DNA of 64,000 nt, from assembly GCA_012064385.1 (NCBI GenBank), contig QRDG01000031.1:286857-350856 (forward strand), given 5' to 3'. Shown in pieces: positions 13,288-25,433 of the stretch. The stretch's first letter is position 1; every line of letters begins with the position of its first letter. This DNA comes from Puccinellia tenuiflora. Taxonomy: Eukaryota > Streptophyta > Magnoliopsida > Poales > Poaceae. Made by a program: the position numbers and the translations under genes. The notes below the pieces were generated by a model. It worked only from the letters and a program-made list of their open reading frames with translations, searched no databases and was not told the DNA's origin.

Positions 13288-13300
13288 GCTCTGATACCAC
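13288..13300 (-). promoter_or_regulatory. Primer-binding site of copia element
   Basis: The minus strand reads GTGGTATCAGAGC directly after the 5' LTR, complementary to the 3' end of plant initiator Met-tRNA. Confidence 0.8.
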
Positions 13301-15062
13301 TGAAGGGGTCGATGCATAGAAAACAAAAAATTTCCTACGAAACAAGCGGAAGAAACCCCAAGGATCTAGATCTATTAGACGAAGGTAGCGAAGGTGAGAT
13401 CCAATCTCTTACCCTTGAAGATCGAACAAACGCATTTTGTCGGTGCAGGGGGTGGCTAGTCGATCCCCGCAACTAGACTCATCTAGTCGCGAGGAGATGT
13501 ATTTCCTCGAGATCCAATCCGATGGAGCACCACATGAGCAGCACCTCCGCGGTATCCACACGTACAGCTCGATGAAGACTTCCTCTCCTTGATCCCGCAA
13601 GCGATGAGGAAGTGGCTCGTGAGATCCCAGCAGCATGACGGCGTGGTGGTGGATATGGTGGAGAAATTTCTGCAGGGTTTCGCCAAGCGGCTGCAGGAGA
13701 GAGGAGGGAGGTGGGAGAGGGAGGCCGACGGCTAGGGTTCCATGGGGTGCGCCCCAGCCCTCCCCTCCTCCTTATATAGGCGTGGGGGGCAGCCCTTGCC
13801 CCTCCCCCAAGTCCTAGGGGCGGCCGGCCAAGGGGAAACTTACCCCCCAAGGCAGCCCCAAGGGTTTTGGGGCCCTTTTCATATGTTGGGCCACATGGGC
13901 CTTTGGGGTTAGGTGCGGCCAGCCCATGTGGGCTGTTGCACCTCCCCTCGGTCCATGTGGGACCTTTTAGGTTTGTGGCCCCCCAAGGTGGGGCCCTCCG
14001 GAACCTTCCGGAACCTTGTAGAATCTTCCGGTACTCTGCCGGAATTTTCCCGAACTTTTCCGAAATCCTGGAAACCACTTTCCTTATATGAAACTTTATC
14101 TTCGGACTCTTCCGGACCACTCGTGACATCTAGGATCTCATCCGAGACACCGAATCAACATTTGATTACACCATTTACTTATCTCACTAAAACCCTAGCT
14201 ACATCGAAGCCTTAAGTGTGTGACCCTACGTGTTCGAGAATATGCAGACATGATCCGATCAATAATCAATAGCGGGACCGGGATGCCCATATTGACTCCT
14301 ACATATTCAACGAAGTTCCTTATCGATTGAACCACGATGCCGGAGATTCTTAATCTCGTATACGATTCCCTTTGTCTCACCGATATATAACTTGCCCGAG
14401 ATTCGATCGTCGATATCTCCATATCTAGTTTCATCTCGTTACCTGGCAAATTCTCTTTACTCGTCCATAATATAGGATCTCCGTGATTAACACTTAATCA
14501 CATGGTTGCAACCTTTCTGATGCTATATTACTGAGAGGGCCCAGAGATATCTTTTCCGTCACAAGGAAGGACAAATCCCACTCTTGATTCATGTCACCCA
14601 ACAAATACCATCGGAGATACCTGAAAGCCACCTTTATAATCACCCAGTTACGAAGTGACGTTTGATGTCCACAAAGTATTCCTCCGGTAAACAGGAGTGA
14701 CATAATCTCATGGTCTAAGAAAACTATATATACTTGGCATACTAAAAGCGTTGGCAATGAAACTGTGTGACACAATCAATTGCAACTCTTTATTATCGGG
14801 TCTTGTCCATCACATCATTACTTCTAATGATATGACTCCGTTATCAAGTGACTATAACAAATCCATGGTTAGGAAACTCTAACCATCTCTTGACTAACGA
14901 ACTAGTCCGGTAGAGTCTTACTAGGGACACCTGGTTGTTTATATTCCACACATGTATTATGTTTCCAATTAATACAATTATAGCATGGATAATAAACTAT
15001 TATCATAAACATGAATATGCTAATAAACCATTTTATTATTGCATCTAGGCATATTCCCAATA
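13301..15062 (-). repeat. 5' LTR (right copy) of copia element, shared with a second truncated copy
   Basis: 1762 bp, from TGAAGGGGTCGATG to CCCAATA. On its right it is followed by the purine-tract side of another interior copy (15063-15502), so this LTR also serves as the 3' LTR of a second element. Confidence 0.85.
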
Positions 15063-15502
15063 GTCTCCCACTTGCACTAGAGTCAATAATCTAGTTTACA
15101 TTTTCTCGATCCAACACTCATGGTGTCTAACACTTATGGAATCTCAGTGCTGATCATGTTTGCTCGTGGAAGAGATTATGTCCGTGTTCTGTACTATACA
15201 GTTCTTTATGTTCTTTGCAAAACGTTAACGTTACCTAATTTGACATTACTTTATTATCTCATAATAAACCTATTATCATCACATGATAATTCTCATCATC
15301 ACATGATGAATATAATATATTTGGTTAAAGAGTGATATTTTTCGTTTCCCATTATGCCTACATGACGTATGATCAGTCAAAAGGAACTTTCACATAACAT
15401 GTGTGCCTGGAACTCACTCAGTCTTGAAACAAAATTTCTCAAACCAAAATATTATATCTTTTAATTCTTAAATTAATCATATACTCCTATATGTTGTAGA
15501 CT
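15063..15502 (-). mobile_element. Truncated second copia interior
   Basis: The stretch is nearly identical to 8475-8914, beginning with the complement of the purine tract and running to ...TATGTTGTAGACT, where the match stops abruptly. The remainder of this second element is missing. Confidence 0.8.
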
Positions 15503-15669
15503 TTTAACTGAACACTCCCATTGGTATACCCGTGACACGTGTTCTCTGGGCATCCATTGACTTCGGCCGTGGACAGGCCTTCAATTGCAAGGATCATAGA
15601 TTCAGGAAAAAAGGGTCAGGATCAGGAAAAAGGTAACAACCAGGAAAAAAGATTGGGTTTGCCTATGTC

Positions 15670-15972
15670 TCAGTTGACTGAGAATTTCTTAAGTCCCAAT
15701 CACCTATAAAAGTGTAACTGTAGTTCAACCTGGCAGAAAAGTGTAATTGCACATTTCTCACAGAAAAGTGCAACTCATGCGCATTTTTGTGGGTGACTAA
15801 GACATAAGAAAAAATCAGGCGCCTAAGAATTTCTTAAGTCTAAATCACCTCAGAAAAAATGCAACTGCAGTTCAAAAAAAAAGTGTAACTAGAACGACAG
15901 AAAAGTGCAACTCATACACATTTTTGTGGGTGAGTGAGACATAAGAAAAAATCAGGCGCCTGAGAATTAGCA
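15670..15972. repeat. Imperfect tandem duplication with terminal inverted segments (possible MITE)
   Basis: Two units of about 145 bp share GAATTTCTTAAGTC, AGAAAAGTGCAACTCAT and ATTTTTGTGGGTGA. The left end reads CTATGTCTCAGTTGACTGAG and the right end has GTGAGTGAGACATAAG, which are roughly inverted relative to one another. This suggests a small Mutator-like MITE that was internally duplicated. It lies just beyond the 3' end of the PPR-CBS gene. Confidence 0.45.
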
Positions 15973-16326
15973 AATCCGAAAAAGATTTCCTCCATAATTG
16001 GCGATGTGGACTGGACAAGGGTATAGGAGCAAAACAAGCCAGGACCACAGAGCCACGGAGACCATTCTGGAGCCTCACCCAGAAACATCGGGCCAGACAC
16101 TCATCAAATTTGTTGCGTCAGGGACATCAATACAAAGCGTTAGGATCAACCTAGCAGATTTGGCATGGTAAAACTTTTTTTTAAAAGGCATGGTAAAACT
16201 TGCCGCTCTCCTCCATCGACGTGCACAACGCTAAAACGATTTCTTGCTAAGCACAGTTATGTCGAATCATGGAATAGCTACGCGCTCAGGCGCCACGATT
16301 GCAGGCTTCGGGGCTCTGGTTGAGTG

Positions 16327-19300
16327 TTACCCTGGAGACACACACGTCTCGGTGTTTGAGGTGTCGGCAGTGAGCTTCGACAGGATAGCGAGGGAGAAAA
16401 CTCCCAGTGGCCTTGAGCTAGATGTGTAACTGCCTTCGTACATGTTGCCGCTTTTCACCACAATCACCATTTCGGATTTCTCTCTGAGGATGAGATCTAT
16501 CACATGCTCGAGCGAGGTTGAAGTAGGCACGCAAAGTGGTGGTCTCGCCATTGAAAGAAGAGGCGCATCCATCTGAGAGAAGGAAATAAAGGTCTTCAGA
16601 ATCATAGGAGAATACATGTAAGAGAAAAATATCAAATATGATTGCATCGAAACTGGAATATTTGAGCGTTTAGCATGTCATAAAGTTCGAAAATGTACGT
16701 ATGACAACCACTTGTTGGTTTCTTGCAGGCAGCAACATTCCAGCACCAATTGGCAAGGGGTGCAACCTTTAAATTGTTAATTAATGTAAGAGAAGAGAAT
16801 TGTAGGGTAAACCACAAAAGGCCCCTGCAATAAGATGACACTTGACAAAACAATTGTGTTTTCATGTGTCTATATCATCTTTGCAATACTAACATTGGCT
16901 AAAAATAACTAAATTTGTTAAAGTACCCAAACCGACTCAGCACAAAACCTAAACTAGCTGAACTGAAAAGCAGTGCCAGTCTTTCCAATAAATTTCATAC
17001 CAGGGCTAATTCTACAATTTCTGATGCTGACTGGAGGAGACAGCCTACCTTGGTACAATCCTGGCTGTGAACAATTCCAGTACAAGTTCCCCAGTCATTC
17101 ACAAGAGGAACCACAGAGTCTTCCAGGAATCGCATGGCAACATTCTCCAAGATTAAGTCAGCACATAACGGTCTACTCTCTCGAAACGGAATCATATACT
17201 TCTCAACAGGATCACTCAAGAGAATCTACAATGTCAACAGACAAAACTTCAGATATAATCAAGTTTATTTTGCAGAATGGATACAAGATACCAGTGAAAG
17301 GACCACACTACCTGTGGAAATACATGCGGTCTAAGAGGAGAGTTGGTGAATCCAGATAAGGTTTCAACTTTTAGTGCCACCTGGTATGAAAAATTAACAA
17401 TGGTCATGTTTCCACTTCGTCACATCAAGTTGAACTGGCAAAACACAATAGAAGTTGCTATATCACCCTGGCACCCAGTCCCATCATCGAAAAACTAGCA
17501 GTTTCACTAATTCAGATACATCAACCACATGCAACTGCAAACAAAAAAGAACATGCACTAGCTATTGTCACCTGGATATTCTTCATCCTACACTTCAGAC
17601 AAGGCTGGATAAGATAGAAACTGAGCGAGAAGCCGAGTTAAGTTCAGTCACAGCCTCACAGGACTTTCAGTTCATCTATTACTTTGCACCAGTCAGACTA
17701 TTATCCTCAGAAATTGACATGACAGCTCCTTACAATACTATGATATCTAGTTAACTAGAACATGCAATATCGTGCCAATAAAATATGGAGCATTCCAAAG
17801 AAAGAAACTCCTGAGATATAGTGGTTAAGTCACCACACATAATAGAAAGCGGGATCAATGTTCCCACACTTTAATGATCAATGTTCCCAAACTTTAATTA
17901 GTGAAGCCAACAAAAAGCTAGCAACATTTCTTGCCAGATACAATATGGAATTATCAAGCTAGTCTTTTAAGCTGACTAGAACTTATCAAGATTAACTATT
18001 ACTCTTTAGTGCATGAAAACCAACGAAAAGAATGTGATCTCAATCCACTGTGCATGGCAATATTTGAAACCAATATCGAAACAGAGACAAGAACCTCTTA
18101 AGTTGCATGCCTACAACAACGAATAACTGAGCTCAAAGTAATTGACGTTATACACAACACGAACACTACAACTATTGTACAGAGCAAGACCTTCATAACA
18201 AAATAAAAGTACAACTTTGCCACAATATTTTCCCAGCCTAGCTAACACTAAGAAACACGCCAAACACATTTAAATTCATCCGAGAACTCATGAGAGTGCA
18301 AAGTCCTATAGAGATTTCATGTCTGTACTTTTGTAATTGAAGAAATGAATGAAGCAGAATAGTATTTAGGAGACAAATTCAGTCCAGAACATACCAGGCC
18401 TACTCTACTCGTCCAAGAGAAATGCTCCTTCCCATTAACTATCCTTCTGAGAAGTCTTCTAGCCTCATCTATCTGTAAAGAATTTAATCAGCGAGCAAGA
18501 CATTAAGTCACATGAACACAGACATCTCAAAATCTAGAGACAGTTTCGCCAAAGAAAATGCAAAGTAAGACACTAAAGGAGTGAAGAAGTCTAGAGACAA
18601 AGAGCAATCGTGAGCATTGGATTACTGTGTTGCATCTGTTAACATAGTCAATCTGAAGGGAAAAAAAACGTGCAGTTCAACTGTCACAGAGGCAGGCCTG
18701 TGTTTTCTCTTATAGTTTTACACTCTAGTCTTGCCAAGAAATTTCTTAGACAAATAAAGAAATATAGGAATCTATTCACAAGGTTTCGAAAGAACATTAC
18801 ACAAAGTTTCATATAGTAATTAGAGAAACAAAATTACAATAACAGGATATATGTTTTCATGTACCGATGCATGTCGATAGTAAGAACAACACAAAAAGGC
18901 GCAGCTGTTCTCTTACATAGTATGCCAAAAGGTGTTGTTATTTTACCTAATTCAGTAAAACTTTAGTAAAATCAGCAATCAGGTGACCAAAGCATTGCAT
19001 GGACAACAAATCCAAGTCAGATTGGAAACAATGAAATTCCTTCTAAATTTCATGAGTACCTGATTGTTATTTATAGCAGCTTCCATTAATAGTTCATTTG
19101 CCTCTTGTTTAGCTGAACGGCTAATGGATCCAACTGAATCTGGCCACATGCGTTTGTTCAGTCTTTTTACCATATCAAAATCACCTATAGTAGCACAAGC
19201 TCTCATGATCGAAAGATAAAGATGAGGTTTGGGCCTCGAGTCTTTGTTGTTGCCGGCCTGCTTTATTATCTCACCAAAAATGCAAAGAGCCCCTACAACA

Positions 19301-22300
19301 ACAACAGCAGCAGCAGCAGAACTATATTAGAACAAATTTATCTACAGGCAGATGGTAGCAACATATTTTATCACCAACAACATTACATATTCAAACACGA
19401 GCCCTATTTACAGTTACATTGTACAAGGAGATTTTTGTAAGAGGTGACAACTAAGAGCACAGCAAGAATGTCCCACATACACTTCAAGCGATACGAGAAG
19501 GGCACAACGAATTTGGTACAAAACGCAAATGTCCAATTCTCCAGTGTCAAGCCGCTGAATCCGGCAAGGGGCACGAAGCCGAACCTGAAGAAGCAGTGGT
19601 GGAAGCTGGAGCCAAGCCGCTGAATCCGGCAAGGGGCACGAAGCCGAACCTGAAGAAACAGTCCTTAGAGATGAGCAGGGAGGTGTGATCTGGTCTGGAT
19701 GGGGTGGAATTCATGTGTGCAGAAACGCGGAACTGGCTGAAGGGATAGCTATCTAGAAAGGATCCAGACAACCAGGGCGTCATCGGTGTCGCTGATTATC
19801 CAGTGATTGTTGAAAGCAACTGTGCTGAGCCGATATCTGAGCTGTCAGGGCAGGCACTCACGTTCTGAATTCTGAACGTTTCTGTAGAGAAGTGTGAAGT
19901 GATGGTGTTTTGCAAGAGGCAGTGCCGACCTGCATGTTGGAGCTGACTTTGCGCGATTGTAATGACTTTGCTATTACCTAATTAGTATACACCATTTCAA
20001 AACAAAAAATATATGGTCTAATGTACCATAGCACTTCTTTTCTCCCAGTGCGATGATCAGAATTGTCATTTCCATATTTATGTTCACATAAACCATCGGT
20101 ACTAGACTGCACCCTAGACCGACCAGGACTAAGAACTATACGGGAAATAAGTAAAATAATGCTTTTCTAAAAGAAGTCGCATAAATGCTCAATTGTTACA
20201 GCTAGGTGAAAAGGCAAATATTATTGAGTTGTCCTACGCTGGGTCATAAATCAAATACTGCTAAATTTTCATAACTTATCAAACTTCTACAGTGGACAAA
20301 AAATTAAGTCACAGATGAGGAAGCCGGGTTCCAATCAATTCATATCAACTGCCAGTACTGGTATCTGCTAATTTATCAAAAGGTGTTAAGTGTTGTAAAG
20401 AAATTTAGTTATGTGAAATAGCAATGTGGACTCAACAATTCTAAAAGAAAATCATCCATAATTCATGGCAGAAGCTCTAGCTTTGGCACAACCTCCCTGA
20501 ATATGAAAGTTTGGAAATAAATAGGTTGGTTAGGAGTTATCTATAGCTTGAGAGCTAGTTCGAATGGAAAAGGATTAAGCCTAATTACTTCAGATAGGAC
20601 CGGAAACTAAGCTAAAATCCATATGAATCCAAGGAATTGGGTCTAGTCGACCCCAACTGACCCAAACCAGCTAAGTGTTTTTGCAAACAAGATATACCAG
20701 ATAAAATCTTCATTTTGAATTGGATATACCGTTTCCCTCATTTGAGATATAAAATGGTAAATAAGGAAAGTTAGCACAGTAGCACTACTAAGGTGTGTCG
20801 AATCGAAAGTAACATCAAATGCCAGGGTAACAGGTGGGGCTAGGTCACTTGTTAGTGAGATACTGGTATTTTCCAACTTGGAAAGACATAGTAGTATTAC
20901 CAATCAAATTCACCCACAAGAAAAATGCTATATAGCTTACCATCAATGGACCCGCAAGCTAGAAAGGCATCTGCCATAGCTGTGTATGCAGTCCTATCAA
21001 TTAAAAGAAGTGATGACTTCATCTCCACCACAATCTTCAAAACTGAATAAAGATCTTGGCTATTTCCTAAACCCTGTAACACGCTTCAATAACTTGCACA
21101 ATTAAAAACAATTAAAAGTGATGTTGAATACAAAGAGCAACTAAAAAACCTGTCAGCTTATATAAGGAAATCACTGAATCACCTTAAGTAATGTTGTGTA
21201 GGTAACAGCATCCGGAAGGAGTTCAGGATTATCGTCCCTTTTAGCTTCATCCTGCATTGTAATACGAGCAACTCATTTTTACTATACGGGGCAGTTACAA
21301 GTATATGCAAAACAATTTTGTGGCTAAAACTGGCCTTTCCAACACTTGTGTGACACCTTCATATCTTTAAGAAATTGGAAAGCCTTCTCAATCTCTGCTG
21401 ATTTCACGCAGGAAAAAATGATGGTGTTGTACGTCAATCTATCAGGCTTCAATCCTTGACGCAATATCTCATCTTTAACAGTCAAAGCTCCTAGAGGGAA
21501 GTTGCTTTTTATGTATCCCTGGAGGGGTTCAGTTCAGGAATTTACGAAACTGCAATTGAGACAGTGATGAAAAACGACAGCAATCTTAGCGAAAGATCTG
21601 AAAGGGGCAACTAAAAAATACCTTCATCAGTAAGTTGTATAGTAACACAGAGTGGCCTTCATAAAGGACTTGGCGAAAACGGGCAACAACAGCATTGGCA
21701 CGCCTCATATCTCCTGGACAAATTCAAGTACAACTTGATCAGCAACCGGCCAGCTAGTATAGGTAGACATGCAATGAGAACATGTACATGAGCATAACTA
21801 ACAAGCAACCAATTGAACTTAGTCCCCACTACACTTCGTATGCAACATGAAAAATAAAACACCCAGAACCTTTGTTTAGTGATGTCTCCTTTTGTTATCT
21901 CCACTATACGAGTCAGCATTCAGTAATACATATATTTGACAGAAATTGCAAGAGATGCAGCCCATGGCCAGTTTATTTGCAACAACAGCCTTATCTTCTG
22001 ATTGTTACTGGCTTCATAGCCAAGTTATCTGCTTAAATAATCTATCATACGATCTCTCCGGCTCCATTTAGCAATGCGGTGGATTATGATAATCCAGTTC
22101 GTCTAACCAGCTTTGCCTATTTTACCATATGCTTTGCCAGCATTTTCCTACTTCCATGGCTATTTCGCAGCAGATTATAAAATATGTTCAACACAGCACA
22201 ACTCAGCAACCGCAAACTGAGGTTAGAGCTATTTGTTAGAATCTCCTTAAAAGGAAGCATGTCGGTTCATTCAAAAAAAGGCACATCTATTTAAAAAGGA

Positions 22301-24651
22301 AGCTAGAACAATGAGAAAGTCAAATATATCTCTAATCTCATCTCCCACCTAAAGAGGCCATAGTCTTCACATCACACACTTGGCGGTATTTATTGTATAT
22401 TTCTATTATAATACATCAGAAAAGACTTGAGATTACTCAAGTAGACAAGGGGGATGTCACTAGTAGAGTTGATAGAATTATTAAAAAGTATTTTGAAAAT
22501 TTTTCGATTTTTTTTCCATCCGCTGTGATTTTTTTAGTAAAGTTTGACCCAAAAGTCAACAAAAAAGTCAACTATGAAAAAAAGCTAAAAATGACGACCA
22601 AAAAATATTTTTTTGAAATCCGAAACCAGTTTTGTACACCAAATATCCGTGTTTTACTAGGAAAACAAGCTAAAACGGATACATACGGCTTGCATCTCCG
22701 TATAACGCATGGGTGTGTAGCTACTCATGCGGGTAGCAAATTGTCTCTCAATAATACATTAGCATACATTATACTATTATTAAATTTAGAGTTTAGTGCC
22801 ATGTAGAATAAAACAGAACTCAAACTCTTTTACAAATTATTCACGGTAGAATTTATAATTAGAGTACATATATTGACATTATAACGGCCAATTAATCAAT
22901 CTTTTCACATAGCACCAGAAGCAATGGCATGGTATTGCAATTCGCCCAAGATCCTCCGTTTCGCTCTACCAAGCGCCCTGATAGGCAGGACCCACTTGCA
23001 GCAGTAACACAGGTGTCTGGGGCTCTTACACATTAAATAGACCAACAAAGGACCAAAAATTGTACAAATGGTACATATTGATTGCAACAACATCCAGCCA
23101 TAAACGGACGCAGAAAAATAACAAAACAGTCGCATTCTATTGAGCAGGACTGAACAGGTCACCAAGTTAGGGTGGCACCGTGGCAGTGGCACTGAGTGAA
23201 ACTAGATTGTAACTAATGTGGTGTTTATGCAACTCATTTCAATATAAGTGGAATAATATACAATTTACCCATTCAAAACTAACACTATATTTTTGGGGCA
23301 AGTGCATGACTTTGTAACCGTGTACTGTTTATAAATTCAACACCAGGAATACTGCTTTACCAAGGATGACCCAATCAAATTTTAGGACTTTGATTCTGAT
23401 ATCAAGTGAGTTTTATGGATAGGCTGTTTAATACAATAGAAATTCTGAGCAGTGACTTATTCTCATACTAGTATTCTTCTCGGACTTCTCTAGTGAGTCT
23501 CTAGTGGTTTTGTGCAACAAGGGACAATGTACCTGATGCAACATACAAATATACTGTAAGATGATCCATCTTGCACGAACCTGCTTCGATAAGGGCATTT
23601 AGAAAACCACAAATAAGATGAGGAGAGAGCCTGGGGCTCCCAACAGAAGTATCTTTCTCAACTGATTCCAGTATCTCGAATGCTTCGTCAATCCTTCTAG
23701 CTATCCCCAGACCCTTCAATTAGAGCACATTAAATTGTAAGATTCTACGAGATCCTTAGTTGAACTAAGCAATCAGCAGAACACATGGTTGGAAAATAAT
23801 TATTCCACTACATACTTTGAGAGGATACAATTGAAGTTAATTAATCCCTTACAGGATGCAAGAATGTATGTAGTGTAGAGAAGGAATACTCTGAGCAGGA
23901 GAAACAGAAGGGCATTGTTTATCTGAGAGTTGACACGTTGATGGTTCAGACGATCTGAGATATGGTGAATTTGAGTATAACGCAAAAGCTCGAAATATAG
24001 CACCTAGAGCGTGCACGATAGTCCAAACCATGAATGTCTTACTGGAGCACCAATCTCAGACACTCAGACAGCAATAGTACATGTCAAATGTGGGGAAAGA
24101 GGGCATACCTTGAGCAGGATACCATAGGAGACGCTGTCGACGCCGCACCCCATGGGCCCGCGCATCTCCTCGAAGAGCTGGACCGCGAGGTCGACGTCGC
24201 CGCAGCTCACGCAGGCCTCGAGCACGGCGTTCATCACGATGATGTTGATGCCCCCGCCCCTGCCCGACCGCGCGCGCCGCTTGGACGCCTCCACCTCTGC
24301 CATGATCTGCGCCGGCGCGTCAGTCAACACGCGCGGCAGAAACCTCGAATGAGAAACCGTCCCCGAGTCCAAAACCAACGGGACGAATGGGTCCGCGGGG
24401 AGGAGCCGTGTCGTACCTGGTCGAGCTGCCTGCGGCGGGTGAGGTCCACGATGCGGGCGGTGAGACGACGGAGGTTGGGCGGCGGGCGCTTGTTGGGCGA
24501 GGGGCGGGGCTGGCGGCCGGGCGGGCGAGCGAGGAGGAGAGGAGGAGAAGATTCTGGAAGGGTCGGGAGGCGGGGAGAGGGCGGGGAGGAGCGGCTCGCG
24601 GCGGGAGGAAGGCGGCGAGGGGGAGAGGAACCGCGGCCTTATCAGCATCAT
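16327..24651 (-). CDS. CBSPPR1: PPR protein with C-terminal CBS domains (CBSPPR1 / At5g10690 type)
   Basis: Twelve exons with GT-AG borders and matching phases: exon 1 ending 24417 (start unresolved, see below), then 24306-24109, 23713-23581, 21713-21622, 21518-21357, 21251-21183, 21073-20941, 19292-19060, 18472-18395, 17380-17312, 17225-17049 and 16572-16327 (TAA). Exons 2-12 encode 529 residues. PPR helices are clear, e.g. INIIVMNAVLEACVSCGDVD and GLKPDRLTYNTIIFSCVKSA. The last two exons form CBS repeats (DPVEKYMIPF, then MDAPLLSMARPPLCVPTSTS). PPR followed by CBS is the plan of Arabidopsis At5g10690. A role in organellar RNA processing is inferred from the family. In the frame that joins exon 2 through the 110-bp first intron, exon 1 has no ATG. 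Reading through that intron instead allows ATG at 24651. Confidence 0.85.
19549..19861 (+). other. Possible gene fragment with 60-bp-scale duplication inside intron 7 of the PPR-CBS gene
   Basis: CAAGCCGCTGAATCCGGCAA and the following bases occur twice, at 19549-19601 and 19613-19662. On the plus strand a protein-like frame reads KPLNPARGTKPNLKKQS, then a stop. Further on another reads NQGVIGVADYPVIVESNC and ends in TGA near 19868. These look like exon pieces of an unrelated plus-strand gene or a captured transcript. I do not recognise the source. Confidence 0.3.
21714..23580 (-). other. Intron 3 of the PPR-CBS gene (1.87 kb)
   Basis: Large AT-rich intron without a recognisable exon. An A/T-homopolymer-rich stretch at 22390-22800 and a segment at 22900-23190 look like repeat insertions, but I cannot name a family. 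Confidence 0.5.
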
Positions 24652-25084
24652 CTCGCTCTTCGGGCCGGGGTTGTGAGCTGCGATTGCGTGGCCGCGGGCA
24701 TCCTGGAAAACCATACGGATAGGGACAGGGGAGACGGGCCGCGATCCAAGAAGTTGAACTCGCTCGGTTACCCGCGCTGCTGCCCCGCCCCGTGGCCTAC
24801 CTTTGGCGCGGGATTTCTGGGGCCTGCCGTTGCCTCGGTCCGCCGGCCAGCACGAGCCTCTTTGAACAGAGAACACGTTTTCGTTACAGCTTGGCTTTGG
24901 CTATGTAGAGAACTCAAGACATCCCGGAACGGCACAACCAGCCAATTCGAATGGCGCAATGGGTCCGTTCCTCGTATTGTACGTTGTACTACCTTATGGA
25001 TTACTGCATAACTAGCCAAATTAATGCCATGCTGTGAGTATGATACTAACCTTTCGCCCTTAATTTGGAAATGTTAGAAATATT

Positions 25085-25330
25085 CAGGGCTGCTTCAATT
25101 CATATGATAGGAATAGTACAGGAATAGAAATCCTGTATAGATTGCAATGGCATGTCTAACTGAATAACTGGTATTTCTTTTGATTATGGTGAAGGAATTT
25201 TTTATTACGGTCAACACCATTTTAATTTTATATGAATCAAACGGTTTTCAAAGGAAAATTTGCATAGGATTTTAATCCTACACAATTCGTTTGAAAAAAT
25301 TATGAATCAAAGGAGTCGTCACTATCTAGT
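25085..25330. mobile_element. MITE relic (Tourist/PIF-Harbinger-like)
   Basis: The left end, GGGCTGCTTCAATTCATATG, and the right region containing GGATTTTAATCC then CACAATTCGTTTGAA have the look of degenerate Tourist-type terminal inverted repeats. It lies just upstream of the PPR-CBS gene. The ends are not exact. Confidence 0.35.
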
Positions 25331-25433
25331 TGTGCATAATATTGCAATCTCTAAAACAAATGTAAAAATTATGCATCAAAGGAGTCGTCACTATCTAGTT
25401 GTGCATAATATTGCAATCTCTTAAACAAATGTA
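25296..25433. repeat. Two-copy 69-bp tandem duplication
   Basis: AATCAAAGGAGTCGTCACTA (first copy) and CATCAAAGGAGTCGTCACTA (second copy) start near-identical units, 25296-25364 and 25365-25433, both ending in AAACAAATGTA. Confidence 0.85.

Larger units (their letters stand above)
6714..15062 (-). mobile_element. Angela/BARE/WIS-like Ty1/Copia element with both LTRs
   Basis: Two direct LTRs, 6714-8474 and 13301-15062, flank a 4826-bp interior. Read on the minus strand, the LTR opens with a (T)GTTGGGAATATGCCCTAG-type start typical of Triticeae Angela/BARE/WIS elements, although the terminal base pair is mutated (TATTGGG here). The primer-binding site (initiator-Met type GTGGTATCAGAGC) follows the right LTR and the purine tract GTGCAAGTGGGAGAC precedes the left LTR, so the element points leftward. 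The interior is AT-rich and decayed, and only a gag remnant can be read. The two LTRs differ by scattered substitutions and small indels. Confidence 0.85.

Noticed and set aside
16690..16790. Extra CBS exon (VAPLANWCWNVAACKK) between the last two exons
   Set aside because: Exon 17225-17049 joins 16572-16327 in phase and gives a continuous CBS reading. Adding this segment would interrupt the domain, and its borders are weak.
24034..25011. Long plus-strand frame over the first exons of the PPR-CBS gene
   Set aside because: Arg/Gly-rich shadow of the GC-rich minus-strand exon. No domain, and it crosses the real splice sites.
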